Counted from the stretch's first letter, positions 1-6,664 are shown. The stretch is DNA of 6,796 nucleotides from Chloroflexota bacterium (GCA_005881055.1 VBHW01000055.1:1-6796); one strand, 5' to 3'. Numbers and translations: made by a program. The notes: a model not told the origin generated them from the sequence alone.

Positions 1-988
1 AGCGCGCCATCGGCTCGAGGTCGATGGTGACGTCGGGAACGGCCGGTCGGGCGATGAGCGCACGGACCTCGGCCTCGGCCGCCTCGAGGTCGGGTCGGGT
101 GATCGCTCGCAGGTCGACCTCGAGACGCGCCTCCTCCGCGACGACGTTCGGTCGTGTTCCGCCGCGGATGACCCCCACGTTGCAGGTCACGCCCGGCCAG
201 CGACCCGTGAGGCCGTGGAGCGCGGGCACGAGCTGCGCCGCGGCGAGGATCGCGCTGCGGCCCTTCTCGGGCTCGACGCCCGCGTGGGCGGCCCGCCCAT
301 GGACGACGAGTTGGGCGTCGAGGATGCCCTTGCGCGAGCTGACGATGTCGCCGTTCTCGCGCGCGCACTCGAGCACCAGGCAGGCGTCCGCGTCCCCGGC
401 GACCTCGCGGATGATCGGCGTCGACGACGGCGAGCCGATCTCCTCGTCCGGGTTGGCGATGAACGTCAGGCGCTCGAACGGCAGCCACGGACCGGGGCCG
501 TCACCTCGGAGGTCCCTCAGCGCCTGCAGGGCGTGGAGCCCGGCCAGCAGCCCGCTCTTCATGTCGGTGACGCCGGGGCCGTACGCGCGGCCGCCCTCGA
601 TGCGGAACGGACGAGCAGCGGCCGTCCCTACGTCGAAGACCGTGTCCATGTGGCCGACGAGCATCAGGCGCGGGCCGTTGGGCGTGCCGTCGAAGGTCCC
701 GACCACCGTGTCGCCCAGCGCGTCGTGGCGATGGACCTCCACCCGGGCGCCGATGCGTTCGAGGAACGCCCGCGTCCGCCGGCCGACCTCGTCGACGCCG
801 GCCTTCGTGTAGCTCCCGCAGTCGATGTTCACGAGCGCAGCGAGCTCGTCGAGGAACTCAGGTTCCGCGGCGCCGACGAGGCGCCGCAGTGCTTCGAGCT
901 CCGCCCCCGAGACGAGCGGCCCGGGGGCGCTCGGGGAGTCGGGCGAGGAAGCGGTCGACGCGCTCGGGGAGTCGGTCGGATCGGCCAT
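1..988 (-). CDS. M20-family metallopeptidase (carboxypeptidase G2-like), C-terminus cut by window edge
   Basis: The reverse strand encodes 329 residues from ATG at 988, still open at position 1. The M20 metal site is readable in order: GHMDTV (His113, Asp115), TDMKSG (Asp142, the bridging ligand), NPDEEIGS (Glu182 as catalytic base, Glu183 as metal ligand) and LVLECAR (Glu207). A lid/dimerisation domain follows, with HGRAAHAGVEPEKGRSA near residues 230-246. Order and spacing match carboxypeptidase G2, a di-zinc enzyme that removes a C-terminal acidic residue from N-acyl substrates. About 50-60 residues, including the last His ligand, lie outside the window. Residues 1-26 are a Ser/Pro/Asp-rich extension, probably disordered, not a signal peptide; the enzyme is therefore likely cytoplasmic. 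No Shine-Dalgarno is visible, and a -10-like TAGACT ends 7 nt before the ATG, so the mRNA may be leaderless. It is divergent from the Mur ligase gene. Family assignment is firm. Substrate is unknown; a role on cyanophycin-derived dipeptides is only inferred from position. Confidence 0.93.
   Translation of the reverse strand, partial: MADPTDSPSASTASSPDSPSAPGPLVSGAELEALRRLVGAAEPEFLDELAALVNIDCGSYTKAGVDEVGRRTRAFLERIGARVEVHRHDALGDTVVGTFDGTPNGPRLMLVGHMDTVFDVGTAAARPFRIEGGRAYGPGVTDMKSGLLAGLHALQALRDLRGDGPGPWLPFERLTFIANPDEEIGSPSSTPIIREVAGDADACLVLECARENGDIVSSRKGILDAQLVVHGRAAHAGVEPEKGRSAILAAAQLVPALHGLTGRWPGVTCNVGVIRGGTRPNVVAEEARLEVDLRAITRPDLEAAEAEVRALIARPAVPDVTIDLEPMAR
927..975 (-). repeat. Tandem 16-bp direct repeat inside the peptidase N-terminal extension
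   Basis: The 16-mer gcgctcggggagtcgg occurs perfectly at 927-942 and 960-975, offset by 33 bp (11 codons). In the peptidase frame it gives two copies of an Asp-Ser-Pro-Ser-Ala segment in the low-complexity leader (residues 1-26). It looks like a small in-frame duplication in a disordered tail with no catalytic role. Confidence 0.6.
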
Positions 989-1008
989 CCGCGGCAGTCT
1001 AGCCGCGG
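989..1008 (-). promoter_or_regulatory. 7-bp inverted repeat enclosing the peptidase gene's -10-like box; candidate promoter/operator
   Basis: Arms ccgcggc (989-995) and gccgcgg (1002-1008) are perfect reverse complements around a 6-bp spacer at 996-1001. On the minus strand that spacer reads TAGACT, a plausible -10 hexamer ending 7 nt before the ATG at 988. No convincing -35 is seen. A protein bound to the palindrome would cover this promoter and lie just upstream of the divergent promoter at 1016-1024. GC-rich palindromes arise easily by chance in such DNA; the placement is the main reason for listing it. Confidence 0.35.
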
Positions 1009-1015
1009 TGACGCT

Positions 1016-1024
1016 TGCTATCCT
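1016..1024 (+). promoter_or_regulatory. Extended -10 promoter element of the Mur ligase-like gene
   Basis: TGCTATCCT is a TGn-extended -10 box. Its 3' end is 9 nt before the GTG at 1034, which puts the expected transcription start near A1031 and implies a leaderless or nearly leaderless mRNA. There is no Shine-Dalgarno before the GTG. The same TGnTATCCT pattern lies upstream of the cph genes at 6594-6602, which strengthens both calls. No clear -35 is seen. Confidence 0.5.
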
Positions 1025-1033
1025 GCCCCGATC

Positions 1034-2815
1034 GTGCGACTCGTCGAGGTCCGCCTGCTCGAGGGACCGAACGTCTACCGGCTCGAGCCGGCGGTCAAGC
1101 TCGAGGTCGCCATCGGGCGCCGTCGGACGTGGTACGGGGTCCGGGAGCCCGGATCGCACGCCCTCGTCCGGCTCGGGGCGAGCGTGCCGTCCACCGCCTG
1201 GCCGGACCCGATCGGGCTCACCGTCGGCTGGGTCCGGCGGCTCCAGTCGGACGTCGTCGGGAGCCCCGCCGGCGTGCGGGTCCATCGTTCCTCGGACCCC
1301 GGCCACTGGATCGTCACGTCGCCGTGGGTCGGCGCCGACCGCGGCACGGCGATCGCCGAGGCCGCGTATGCCCTCGCCGACCGCGAGGTGCCGACCGGAC
1401 GGCGAACGCGGCTGACCCCCGGGCAGGCCCGTCTCGTCGAGCGCCACGAGGCGATCATCGGGGCGGCCCGAGCCGAACCGCCGACGTGGATCCGCGACGA
1501 GGACCGGTCGATGCCGATCGTCAGCATCTCCGGGACGAACGGCAAGAGCACGGTCACGCGGCTGATCACCCACATCCTCGTCCGCGCCGGCCGGAAGGTC
1601 GGCACGACGACGTCGGACGGCGTCCTAGTCAACGAGCGCATGGTCGATCCGGGCGACTGGACCGGCCCCGGGGGCGCGGGACAGATCCTCGGCCGGCGCG
1701 ACGTCGACGTCGCGGTCCTCGAGACCGCGCGCGGCGGGATCGTCCTGCGGGGGGTCGGATACGAATCGAACGACGCGAGCGTCCTGACGAACGTCACGTC
1801 CGACCACCTCGACCTCCAGGGCATCCACACGCTGCCGGAGCTCGCCGAGGTCAAGGCGACGATCTGCCGGATCACGAAGCCCGACGGATGGGTGGTCCTC
1901 AATGCGGACGACCGCCATGTCGCGGCTGTCGCGGGTCACGTCCGGGCGAAGGTCGCCTTCTTCTCGGTCGCGGCGTCGGCTCCCGCCGTCGTTCGCCGTC
2001 AGCTTCGCCGAGGCGGCCGCGCGTACCTCCTGCGGGACGGCTCGCTCGTCGAGGTCGAGGGTCCCGGCTCGCGCGAGCGCCTCCTCGCGGAGGTCCGCGA
2101 GGTGCCGATCACGATCGGCGGCCTCGCCCGTTACAACGTCGCGAACGCCCTCGCCGCGGCGGGCGGGGCACGGGCACTGGGCGCGACGATCGACGACGTC
2201 GGCGAGGGACTGCGCGACTTCCGGCCGACGACCGACCGGTCGCCCGGCCGGCTGAACATCTTCCGCCTCGGGTCGCGGATCGTCATCGTCGACTTCGCCC
2301 ACAACGAGGCGGGCGTCGAGGCGATCCTCGACGTCGCCGAGGGCATCGCCGGCGGCGCCGCGGGCCGGGCTGCGCCGATCACCGCGATCATCGGCACGGC
2401 CGGCGACCGCCCCGACGACACGCTCCGGGGCATCGGCCGGATCGCCGCCCGGCGCGCCCAGCGTGTCGCGATCAAGGAGACGCCGCGCTACCTGCGCGGT
2501 CGCAGCCGCGAGTCGATCGTCGGCGAGCTGCTGGCGGGGGTTCGGTCCGGCCTCCGCGGTGGCCGGTCCGCGGGCAGCACGGCCGACGTGCCGGTCTACC
2601 CGTCCGAGACGGCCGCGCTCCGCGCCGAGCTGAACGAGGCCGGCGCCGGCGGAGACGGCCGGGGGGCCGACGCGCCCCGGGTCATCGTCCTCATGTGCCA
2701 CGAGGAGCGCGAGGAGGTGTTCGATCTCCTCCGCGAGCTCGGCGCACGGCCGATCGACGTCGCCTCGGAGCTCACTGCCCTCGTCCCGCGCCTTCAGGAC
2801 CGCCCGCGGGCCTGA
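1034..2815 (+). CDS. Stand-alone Mur ligase-family protein, CphA-like (no ATP-grasp domain)
   Basis: A 593-residue protein. The frame is open far upstream, but GTG 1034 is chosen because it aligns with the CphA N-terminus, directly follows a -10 element and leaves no unexplained leader. Residues 1-25 (VEVRLLEGPNVYRLEPAVKL) match the start of CphA next door (LETRILRGANYWAREPVIRM). The Mur ligase core begins near residue 160: P-loop SGTNGKST (166-173, Lys171), GDWTGP (207-212), ETARGGI (230-236), TNVTSDHLD (252-260), EVKATI with Lys274 at the position carbamylated in Mur ligases, LNADD (289-293), YNVANALAAA (367-376), PGRLN (404-408), VDFAHNEAG (419-427), GDRPDD (457-462) and LRGRSRE (487-493). 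These are the motifs of the CphA M domain, which adds Arg to the Asp beta-carboxyl using ATP. CphA's ATP-grasp domain, which adds Asp, is missing. Gly/Ala-rich loops lie near 436-446 and 506-547. All recognisable ATP-site motifs are intact, so it is probably active as an ATP-dependent ligase; its substrate is unknown. Confidence 0.9.
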   Translation: MRLVEVRLLEGPNVYRLEPAVKLEVAIGRRRTWYGVREPGSHALVRLGASVPSTAWPDPIGLTVGWVRRLQSDVVGSPAGVRVHRSSDPGHWIVTSPWVGADRGTAIAEAAYALADREVPTGRRTRLTPGQARLVERHEAIIGAARAEPPTWIRDEDRSMPIVSISGTNGKSTVTRLITHILVRAGRKVGTTTSDGVLVNERMVDPGDWTGPGGAGQILGRRDVDVAVLETARGGIVLRGVGYESNDASVLTNVTSDHLDLQGIHTLPELAEVKATICRITKPDGWVVLNADDRHVAAVAGHVRAKVAFFSVAASAPAVVRRQLRRGGRAYLLRDGSLVEVEGPGSRERLLAEVREVPITIGGLARYNVANALAAAGGARALGATIDDVGEGLRDFRPTTDRSPGRLNIFRLGSRIVIVDFAHNEAGVEAILDVAEGIAGGAAGRAAPITAIIGTAGDRPDDTLRGIGRIAARRAQRVAIKETPRYLRGRSRESIVGELLAGVRSGLRGGRSAGSTADVPVYPSETAALRAELNEAGAGGDGRGADAPRVIVLMCHEEREEVFDLLRELGARPIDVASELTALVPRLQDRPRA

Positions 2816-2841
2816 CCTCCGTCAGCGGCGTCGGTGCACCG
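2812..2841. terminator. Weak hairpins between the convergent genes; possible bidirectional terminator
   Basis: The 39-bp gap between the two convergent stop codons carries two small dyads. One is ctgac-ctcc-gtcag (2812-2825), a 5-bp stem overlapping the Mur ligase stop codon. The other is the perfect 10-bp palindrome cggtgcaccg (2832-2841). Neither is followed by a T-run on either strand, so a classical intrinsic terminator is not supported. Confidence 0.2.
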
Positions 2842-2854
2842 GTTCGTCAGGACT

Positions 2855-5743
2855 TCAGCCTTCCGGCGCCTCCAGCTCGCCGGGATCGGTGAACGCCGTC
2901 CCGCCGCCGACGCCACCGGCCGCGGCGATCGTCTCGCGGTAGACCCCGACCGCGTCGTCGACGCACATGACCACGAGGTCCCCGGCACGGGCACGCCCGA
3001 GCGCCGCACGGACCGCGTCCATCTCGAGGAGGATCGCCTCGGCAGCAGTCGTCCGAGCGCCGCCGGCCGCTCGCGCTCGCTCGATGCCCGCGAGGACGTT
3101 CCCGGCCGTCTCGCCAGGGTCGCGACCCCGCAGGTTCTTGTCCTCGCGGACGACGATCTCGTCGAACGCACCCGCGGCGACGGCCCCGTACTCGGCCTGG
3201 TCCTCGTCTCGCCGGTCGCCGGGGATGCCGATGACGCCGATCGCACGCCCCTTCCGCGCCCGCCGATCCGGACTCGGCGGAGCAGCTCGTGCGCGCCGCC
3301 GCTCTTTGCCCGTGCCGCCGGGCCCGGCCGAGTCGGTCATCATCCGGTCGACGAAGTCGGCCAGGTAGCGCATGCCGTCGACGTTGTGGCAGTAGTCGAT
3401 GACCGCGCGCGCCCCGCCGCCCAGTTCGACGAGGTTCAGGCGGCCGGGAGCCTGGAAGAACGACGTCGAGAACGTCCGCAGGCCCTGCCGGATGTCGTGG
3501 AGGTGGGCGCCGGCCGCCCAGGCCGCCGCGGCCGCCGCCAGCGCGTTGGCGACGTTCATCCGTGCCCGCCCGCCGAACGTCGCCGGGATGAGGTGCGTGT
3601 ACAGGACCGGCATCGTCCGCGGGCCGTGCTTGAGGACGACGAGCTCCCCCTCGGGCGCCTCCTGGACGACGAACGCGGCGCCGCCCCGGCCGCAATGGCC
3701 GTCGATGCGGTCGAAGCCCTCCTCGCCCTTCACGGTCGACATCGAGAAGTACACGACGCGACCGGCGCAGTGGCGGCTCATCCGGGCGACGAGGTGGTCG
3801 TCCGCGTTGAGCACGGCCGTGCCCGACCGGGGAACCGACTCGACCACGACGGCCTTGACGTTCGCCAGCTGGCCGAGCGACGTGATGCCGCCGAGCCCGA
3901 TGTGGTCGCCGGTCACGTTCGTCACCACGGCGATGTCGTTGCGGTCGTAGCCGAGGCCCTCGCGGAGGATGCCACCGCGGGCGACCTCGAAGACCGCTGT
4001 GTCGACCGTCGGGTTCTGGAGGACCATCTGGGCCGACTTCGGGCCGCTCATGTCGCCCTTCTTGATGAGCCGGCCGTCGACGACGATGCCGTCGGTCGAG
4101 GTCATGCCGACCCGTCGCCCCATGAGCTTGAGGATGTGGGCGATCATCCGCACGGTCGTCGTCTTCCCGTTCGTGCCGGTGACGGCCATGATCGGGATCC
4201 GCGCGGCCGTTCCGGGCGGGAAGAGGGAGTCCACGACCGGCCGGGCGACGTACTGCGGCTCGCCTTCCGTCGGGTGGGTGTGCATCCGGAAGCCCGGCGC
4301 CGCGTTGACCTCGACGATCGCCCCGCCCGTCTCGCGCACCGGGGTGGCGATGTCCGGGCAGATGAAGTCGATGCCGGCCACGTCGAGGCCGACGACGCGG
4401 GCCGCCGTCTCGGCGATCTCGACGTTGTCGGGGTGGGCCTCCATCGTCCGGTCGATCGACGTCCCGCCGGTCGACATGTTGCCGGTCAGCGCGAGCTTGA
4501 TCCACGTCCCCGCGGGCGGCACGGCGTCGAGCTCGAATCCCTGGTCGCGGACGAGCGCCTCGGCGGCGCCATCGACCCTGATGCGGGTGAGGACCTTCTC
4601 GTGGCCGATGCCCCGCCGCGGGTCGGCGTTCGCGATCTCCACGAGCTCGCGCACGGTGTGCTCGCCGTCGCCCGTCACCGAGGCGGGCACGCGCTCGGCG
4701 ACCGCCGCGAGCCGGCCGCCGATGACGAGGACGCGATAGTCGTTGCCGGCGACGTAGCTTTCGACGACCACGTCACCCGAGCGGCTCTCGGCGAGGGCGC
4801 CGGGGAACGCGGCTCGGACCGCCGCCTCGGAGCGGAGGTCGAGGTGGACCCCGCGGCCGTGGTTGCCGTCGAGGGGCTTGACGACGCACGGGAAGCCGAG
4901 CCGGGCAGCCGCCGCGACGGCTTCCTCCTCGGTGGTGACGACGTCCGAACGGGGGACGGGCAGGCCGGCCGAGTCGAGGAGCTTGTTCGTCAGGCTCTTG
5001 TCCGAGGCGACGTCGACGCCGATCGCCGACGTCCGCGAGGTCATCGTCGCGCGGATCCGCTGCTGGTGGACGCCCTGGCCGAGCTGGACGAGCGAGTGGC
5101 GGTCGAGCCTGATGTACGGGATGTCCCGGCTCACGGCCTCGTCGATGAGCGCCTGGGTGGACGGGCCGAACGCGAGACGCTCGGCGAGCCGGATGAGGCG
5201 CTCGAGCTCGGACCAGAGGTCGAACTCCGGCGATGCGGCCTGGTCCACGAGGTGGTTGACGAGGGCGACGGCGATCTTGCCCGCTTCGATCCCGACCTGC
5301 TGCTCGCGGTATTCGTAGATGACGTTGTACAGGCCGACCGGACCGGCGCCCCGGGTCTTGCCATGTCGGACGTCGGTGCCGGCGAGATTCTGGAGCTCGA
5401 GCGCGATGTGCTCGGCGATGTGCCCGGCCCAGGTCCCCTCGCGCAGCCGGCTGATGAAGCCGCCCCGCCGCCCGAGGGAGCAGGCGTGGTCGTCGAGGCT
5501 CGGCAGCAGTCCGACGAGCGCGTCGGAGAAGCCCGGGATGAGGTTGGACGGATACGACTCGAGCGAGCCCAGGTCGACGAGCATTCGGATGACCGGCTCG
5601 CGGGCCCAGTAGTTGGCGCCCCGGAGAATGCGCGTCTCGAGGATGCGCAGGCTCGCCTCCGGGCGCCCGGACGCGCCGTTCGTCTCGGGACGTCGAGCTG
5701 CCGCGCGACGCCGTGAGGCCGGAGCGGATGCCGGGATCGTCAT
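2855..5743 (-). CDS. cphA: Cyanophycin synthetase
   Basis: A complete 962-residue protein. It polymerises aspartate and arginine into cyanophycin granules in the cytoplasm, using ATP for each addition. The N domain starts at LRILETRILRGANYW (32-46) and contains TWAGHIAEHIALELQNLAG, whose HxxEH (His108, Glu111, His112) fits the primer-generating hydrolase site described for this domain. The ATP-grasp domain, which adds Asp to the backbone, spans about 220-500: SDKSLTNKLL (247-256), VVKPLDGNHGRG (287-298), ESYVAGNDYRVLV (328-340), VEVNAAPGFRMHTHP (477-491). The Mur ligase domain, which adds Arg to the Asp side chain, runs from about 515: VTGTNGKTTT (521-530, Lys527), TNVTGDHIG (608-616), NVKAV (Lys630), LNADD (645-649), DYCHNVDG (783-790), GDRRDED (842-848), REDKNLRGRDPGE (866-878). 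Both ATP sites are present, so it is CphA1-type. It is longer than the usual 870-900 residues because of a basic N-terminal tail (1-30) and an Arg/Pro-rich insert (805-832). ATG 5743 is 1 nt after the cphB stop codon, so translation is probably coupled. Confidence 0.97.
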   Translation of the reverse strand: MTIPASAPASRRRAAARRPETNGASGRPEASLRILETRILRGANYWAREPVIRMLVDLGSLESYPSNLIPGFSDALVGLLPSLDDHACSLGRRGGFISRLREGTWAGHIAEHIALELQNLAGTDVRHGKTRGAGPVGLYNVIYEYREQQVGIEAGKIAVALVNHLVDQAASPEFDLWSELERLIRLAERLAFGPSTQALIDEAVSRDIPYIRLDRHSLVQLGQGVHQQRIRATMTSRTSAIGVDVASDKSLTNKLLDSAGLPVPRSDVVTTEEEAVAAAARLGFPCVVKPLDGNHGRGVHLDLRSEAAVRAAFPGALAESRSGDVVVESYVAGNDYRVLVIGGRLAAVAERVPASVTGDGEHTVRELVEIANADPRRGIGHEKVLTRIRVDGAAEALVRDQGFELDAVPPAGTWIKLALTGNMSTGGTSIDRTMEAHPDNVEIAETAARVVGLDVAGIDFICPDIATPVRETGGAIVEVNAAPGFRMHTHPTEGEPQYVARPVVDSLFPPGTAARIPIMAVTGTNGKTTTVRMIAHILKLMGRRVGMTSTDGIVVDGRLIKKGDMSGPKSAQMVLQNPTVDTAVFEVARGGILREGLGYDRNDIAVVTNVTGDHIGLGGITSLGQLANVKAVVVESVPRSGTAVLNADDHLVARMSRHCAGRVVYFSMSTVKGEEGFDRIDGHCGRGGAAFVVQEAPEGELVVLKHGPRTMPVLYTHLIPATFGGRARMNVANALAAAAAAWAAGAHLHDIRQGLRTFSTSFFQAPGRLNLVELGGGARAVIDYCHNVDGMRYLADFVDRMMTDSAGPGGTGKERRRARAAPPSPDRRARKGRAIGVIGIPGDRRDEDQAEYGAVAAGAFDEIVVREDKNLRGRDPGETAGNVLAGIERARAAGGARTTAAEAILLEMDAVRAALGRARAGDLVVMCVDDAVGVYRETIAAAGGVGGGTAFTDPGELEAPEG

Positions 5744-5744
5744 C

Positions 5745-6564
5745 TCAGCTGGACGCCGCCTCGCCGCCGGCGATCGCGCGCAGCTGCGCGACGCTGCCCG
5801 GCGCGTCGACGCGGGTGCGGCTGCGCAGGTCGAACCGGTAGCCCGCCGGCAGTGAGTGGAGGATGACGTTGCTGATCATGATCGGCTTGTGGCCGCCCAC
5901 CTCCCAGCCATTCGTCTCGGATCCTGAGCCGTCGACGATCGTGATGCTGCCGCGGCCGAGGACCTCCATGACGTGGTCCGGACCGACGACGCCGGCCGTG
6001 TCCTCGTCGATCCCGAGCCCGAGGAGGCTCGGGTTCAGGGCGATGAGGCTGAGCAGCCTGCCGAGGCGGTTCCGTTGCTGGAAGTGCTGGTCGACGATGA
6101 CCCCGGGCAGGACGGCGAGCCCGGCCGCGACCTGGGCCATGCGCTGCTTCGGGGTGGCGCCCGATGCGCCGAACGCGATCATGTGGCTACTCATCGCCGA
6201 CGCTCCGGCCGACGTCCCGGCGACGACCGCGCCGTGGCGGAACCGGTCGAGGATCGCCTCGGCGAGCCGCGTCCCGCCGATCGTCGAGCTGAGGCGGAGC
6301 TGGTTCCCGCCCGTCAGGAAGATGCCCGTCGCCTCGCCGATGGGGTCGATGAACGCCTCGTCGTTGGCCTGGCTCCGCGTGACGGCGTGGATTGGCCGGA
6401 CGCGCTTGACGCCGAGCTCGCCGAACACCTGCGTGTACCGCTGTGCTCAGCACGACGACCCGGGCGTCCGACCCCCCGGCCAGCGCGACGAAGCGGCCGA
6501 GGATGACCCGATCGCGGACCTTGTCCTCCGCCCCGCCGATGACGATGACCGAACCCTCGGACAC
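5745..6564 (-). pseudogene. cphB: Cyanophycinase, frameshifted as sequenced
   Basis: Two reading frames together give one cyanophycinase, the serine peptidase (S51 type) that cuts cyanophycin to beta-Asp-Arg dipeptides. Frame A starts at GTG 6564 with SVIVIGGAEDKVRDR and reads correctly through VVVLSTA (codon 42, 6439-6441). Frame B takes over from about 6440 with RYTQVFGELGVKRVRPIHAV and runs to the TGA at 5745-5747. Frame B holds the whole catalytic apparatus. Numbered from its first possible start (GTG 6428), these are the nucleophile Ser73 in GTSAGAS, His115 in DQHFQQRNR and Glu142 in GIDEDTA. Their spacings (42 and 69) equal those I recall for Synechocystis CphB (Ser132, His174, Glu201). 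About nine residues expected between STA and RYTQ are missing, consistent with a net loss of about 29 bp. Everything else is preserved, so the break is recent or an assembly error. The 227-residue frame B protein alone would lack the first beta-strand and is unlikely to fold normally. Confidence 0.9.
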
Positions 6565-6571
6565 GGAGCCT

Positions 6572-6579
6572 ACCTCTCC
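6572..6579 (-). promoter_or_regulatory. Ribosome binding site for cphB
   Basis: On the minus strand, GGAGAGGT lies 7 nt before the GTG at 6564. It is the clearest Shine-Dalgarno on this strand and fixes GTG 6564 as the cyanophycinase start. cphA has no comparable site of its own, in keeping with coupling to cphB. Confidence 0.6.
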
Positions 6580-6593
6580 CGAGCGTGCTCGCG

Positions 6594-6602
6594 AGGATAT
6601 CA
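6594..6602 (-). promoter_or_regulatory. Extended -10 promoter element of the cphB-cphA transcription unit
   Basis: The minus strand reads TGATATCCT, a TGn-extended -10 identical in form to the one before the Mur ligase gene. Transcription would start near 6587, giving a leader of about 23 nt that contains the Shine-Dalgarno at 6572-6579. No good -35 hexamer is seen at the usual distance, as is common for extended -10 promoters. Confidence 0.5.
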
Positions 6603-6623
6603 GGGCGGCCGGGCGCGACGGGA

Positions 6624-6639
6624 CGCCGCGCTTGCGGCG
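6624..6639. other. Short GC-rich hairpin in the divergent intergenic region
   Basis: cgccgc (6624-6629) and gcggcg (6634-6639) form a 6-bp perfect stem around the loop gctt. It sits between the cph promoter and the GATAAT box of the right-hand gene. It could be an operator for either promoter or a chance dyad in GC-rich DNA. No T-run follows, so it is not a terminator. Confidence 0.2.
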
Positions 6640-6644
6640 GCGGC

Positions 6645-6650
6645 GATAAT
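6645..6650 (+). promoter_or_regulatory. -10 box for the right-hand hypothetical gene
   Basis: GATAAT is one mismatch from the TATAAT consensus and stands out in this GC-rich region. It would start transcription around 6657-6661, directly before the first in-frame ATG (6661) and the Shine-Dalgarno-preceded ATG (6676). No -35 is recognised. Confidence 0.4.
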
Positions 6651-6664
6651 CGGGCTCCGCATGC

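Noticed and set aside
215..1033. Upstream extension of the Mur ligase frame back to 215
   Set aside because: This part is antisense to the M20 peptidase, shows no domain, and the family-like start, the -10 box and the adjacent GTG place the true start at 1034.
1625..2701. A 358-codon minus-strand frame opposite the Mur ligase gene
   Set aside because: It is complementary to a gene with clear Mur ligase motifs, and its own translation shows no family features.
2832..2841. Palindrome cggtgcaccg as a strong intrinsic terminator or protein site
   Set aside because: A 10-bp self-complementary sequence leaves too small a loop for a stable hairpin, and no T-run follows on either strand.
1015..2892. 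A 625-codon Arg/Pro/Gly-rich frame overlapping the Mur ligase gene
   Set aside because: It is an out-of-frame shadow with low-complexity Arg/Pro content and no motif.
2834..5716. A 960-codon open frame on the plus strand opposite cphA
   Set aside because: It mirrors cphA in the complementary frame, is rich in Arg/Asp/Val/His with no recognisable motif, and is the usual artefact of high third-position GC. CphA motifs on the other strand are unambiguous.
6428..6450. Programmed ribosomal frameshifting in cphB
   Set aside because: There is no slippery heptamer or downstream stimulator at the junction, and about nine conserved-length residues are missing, which a simple shift would not explain.
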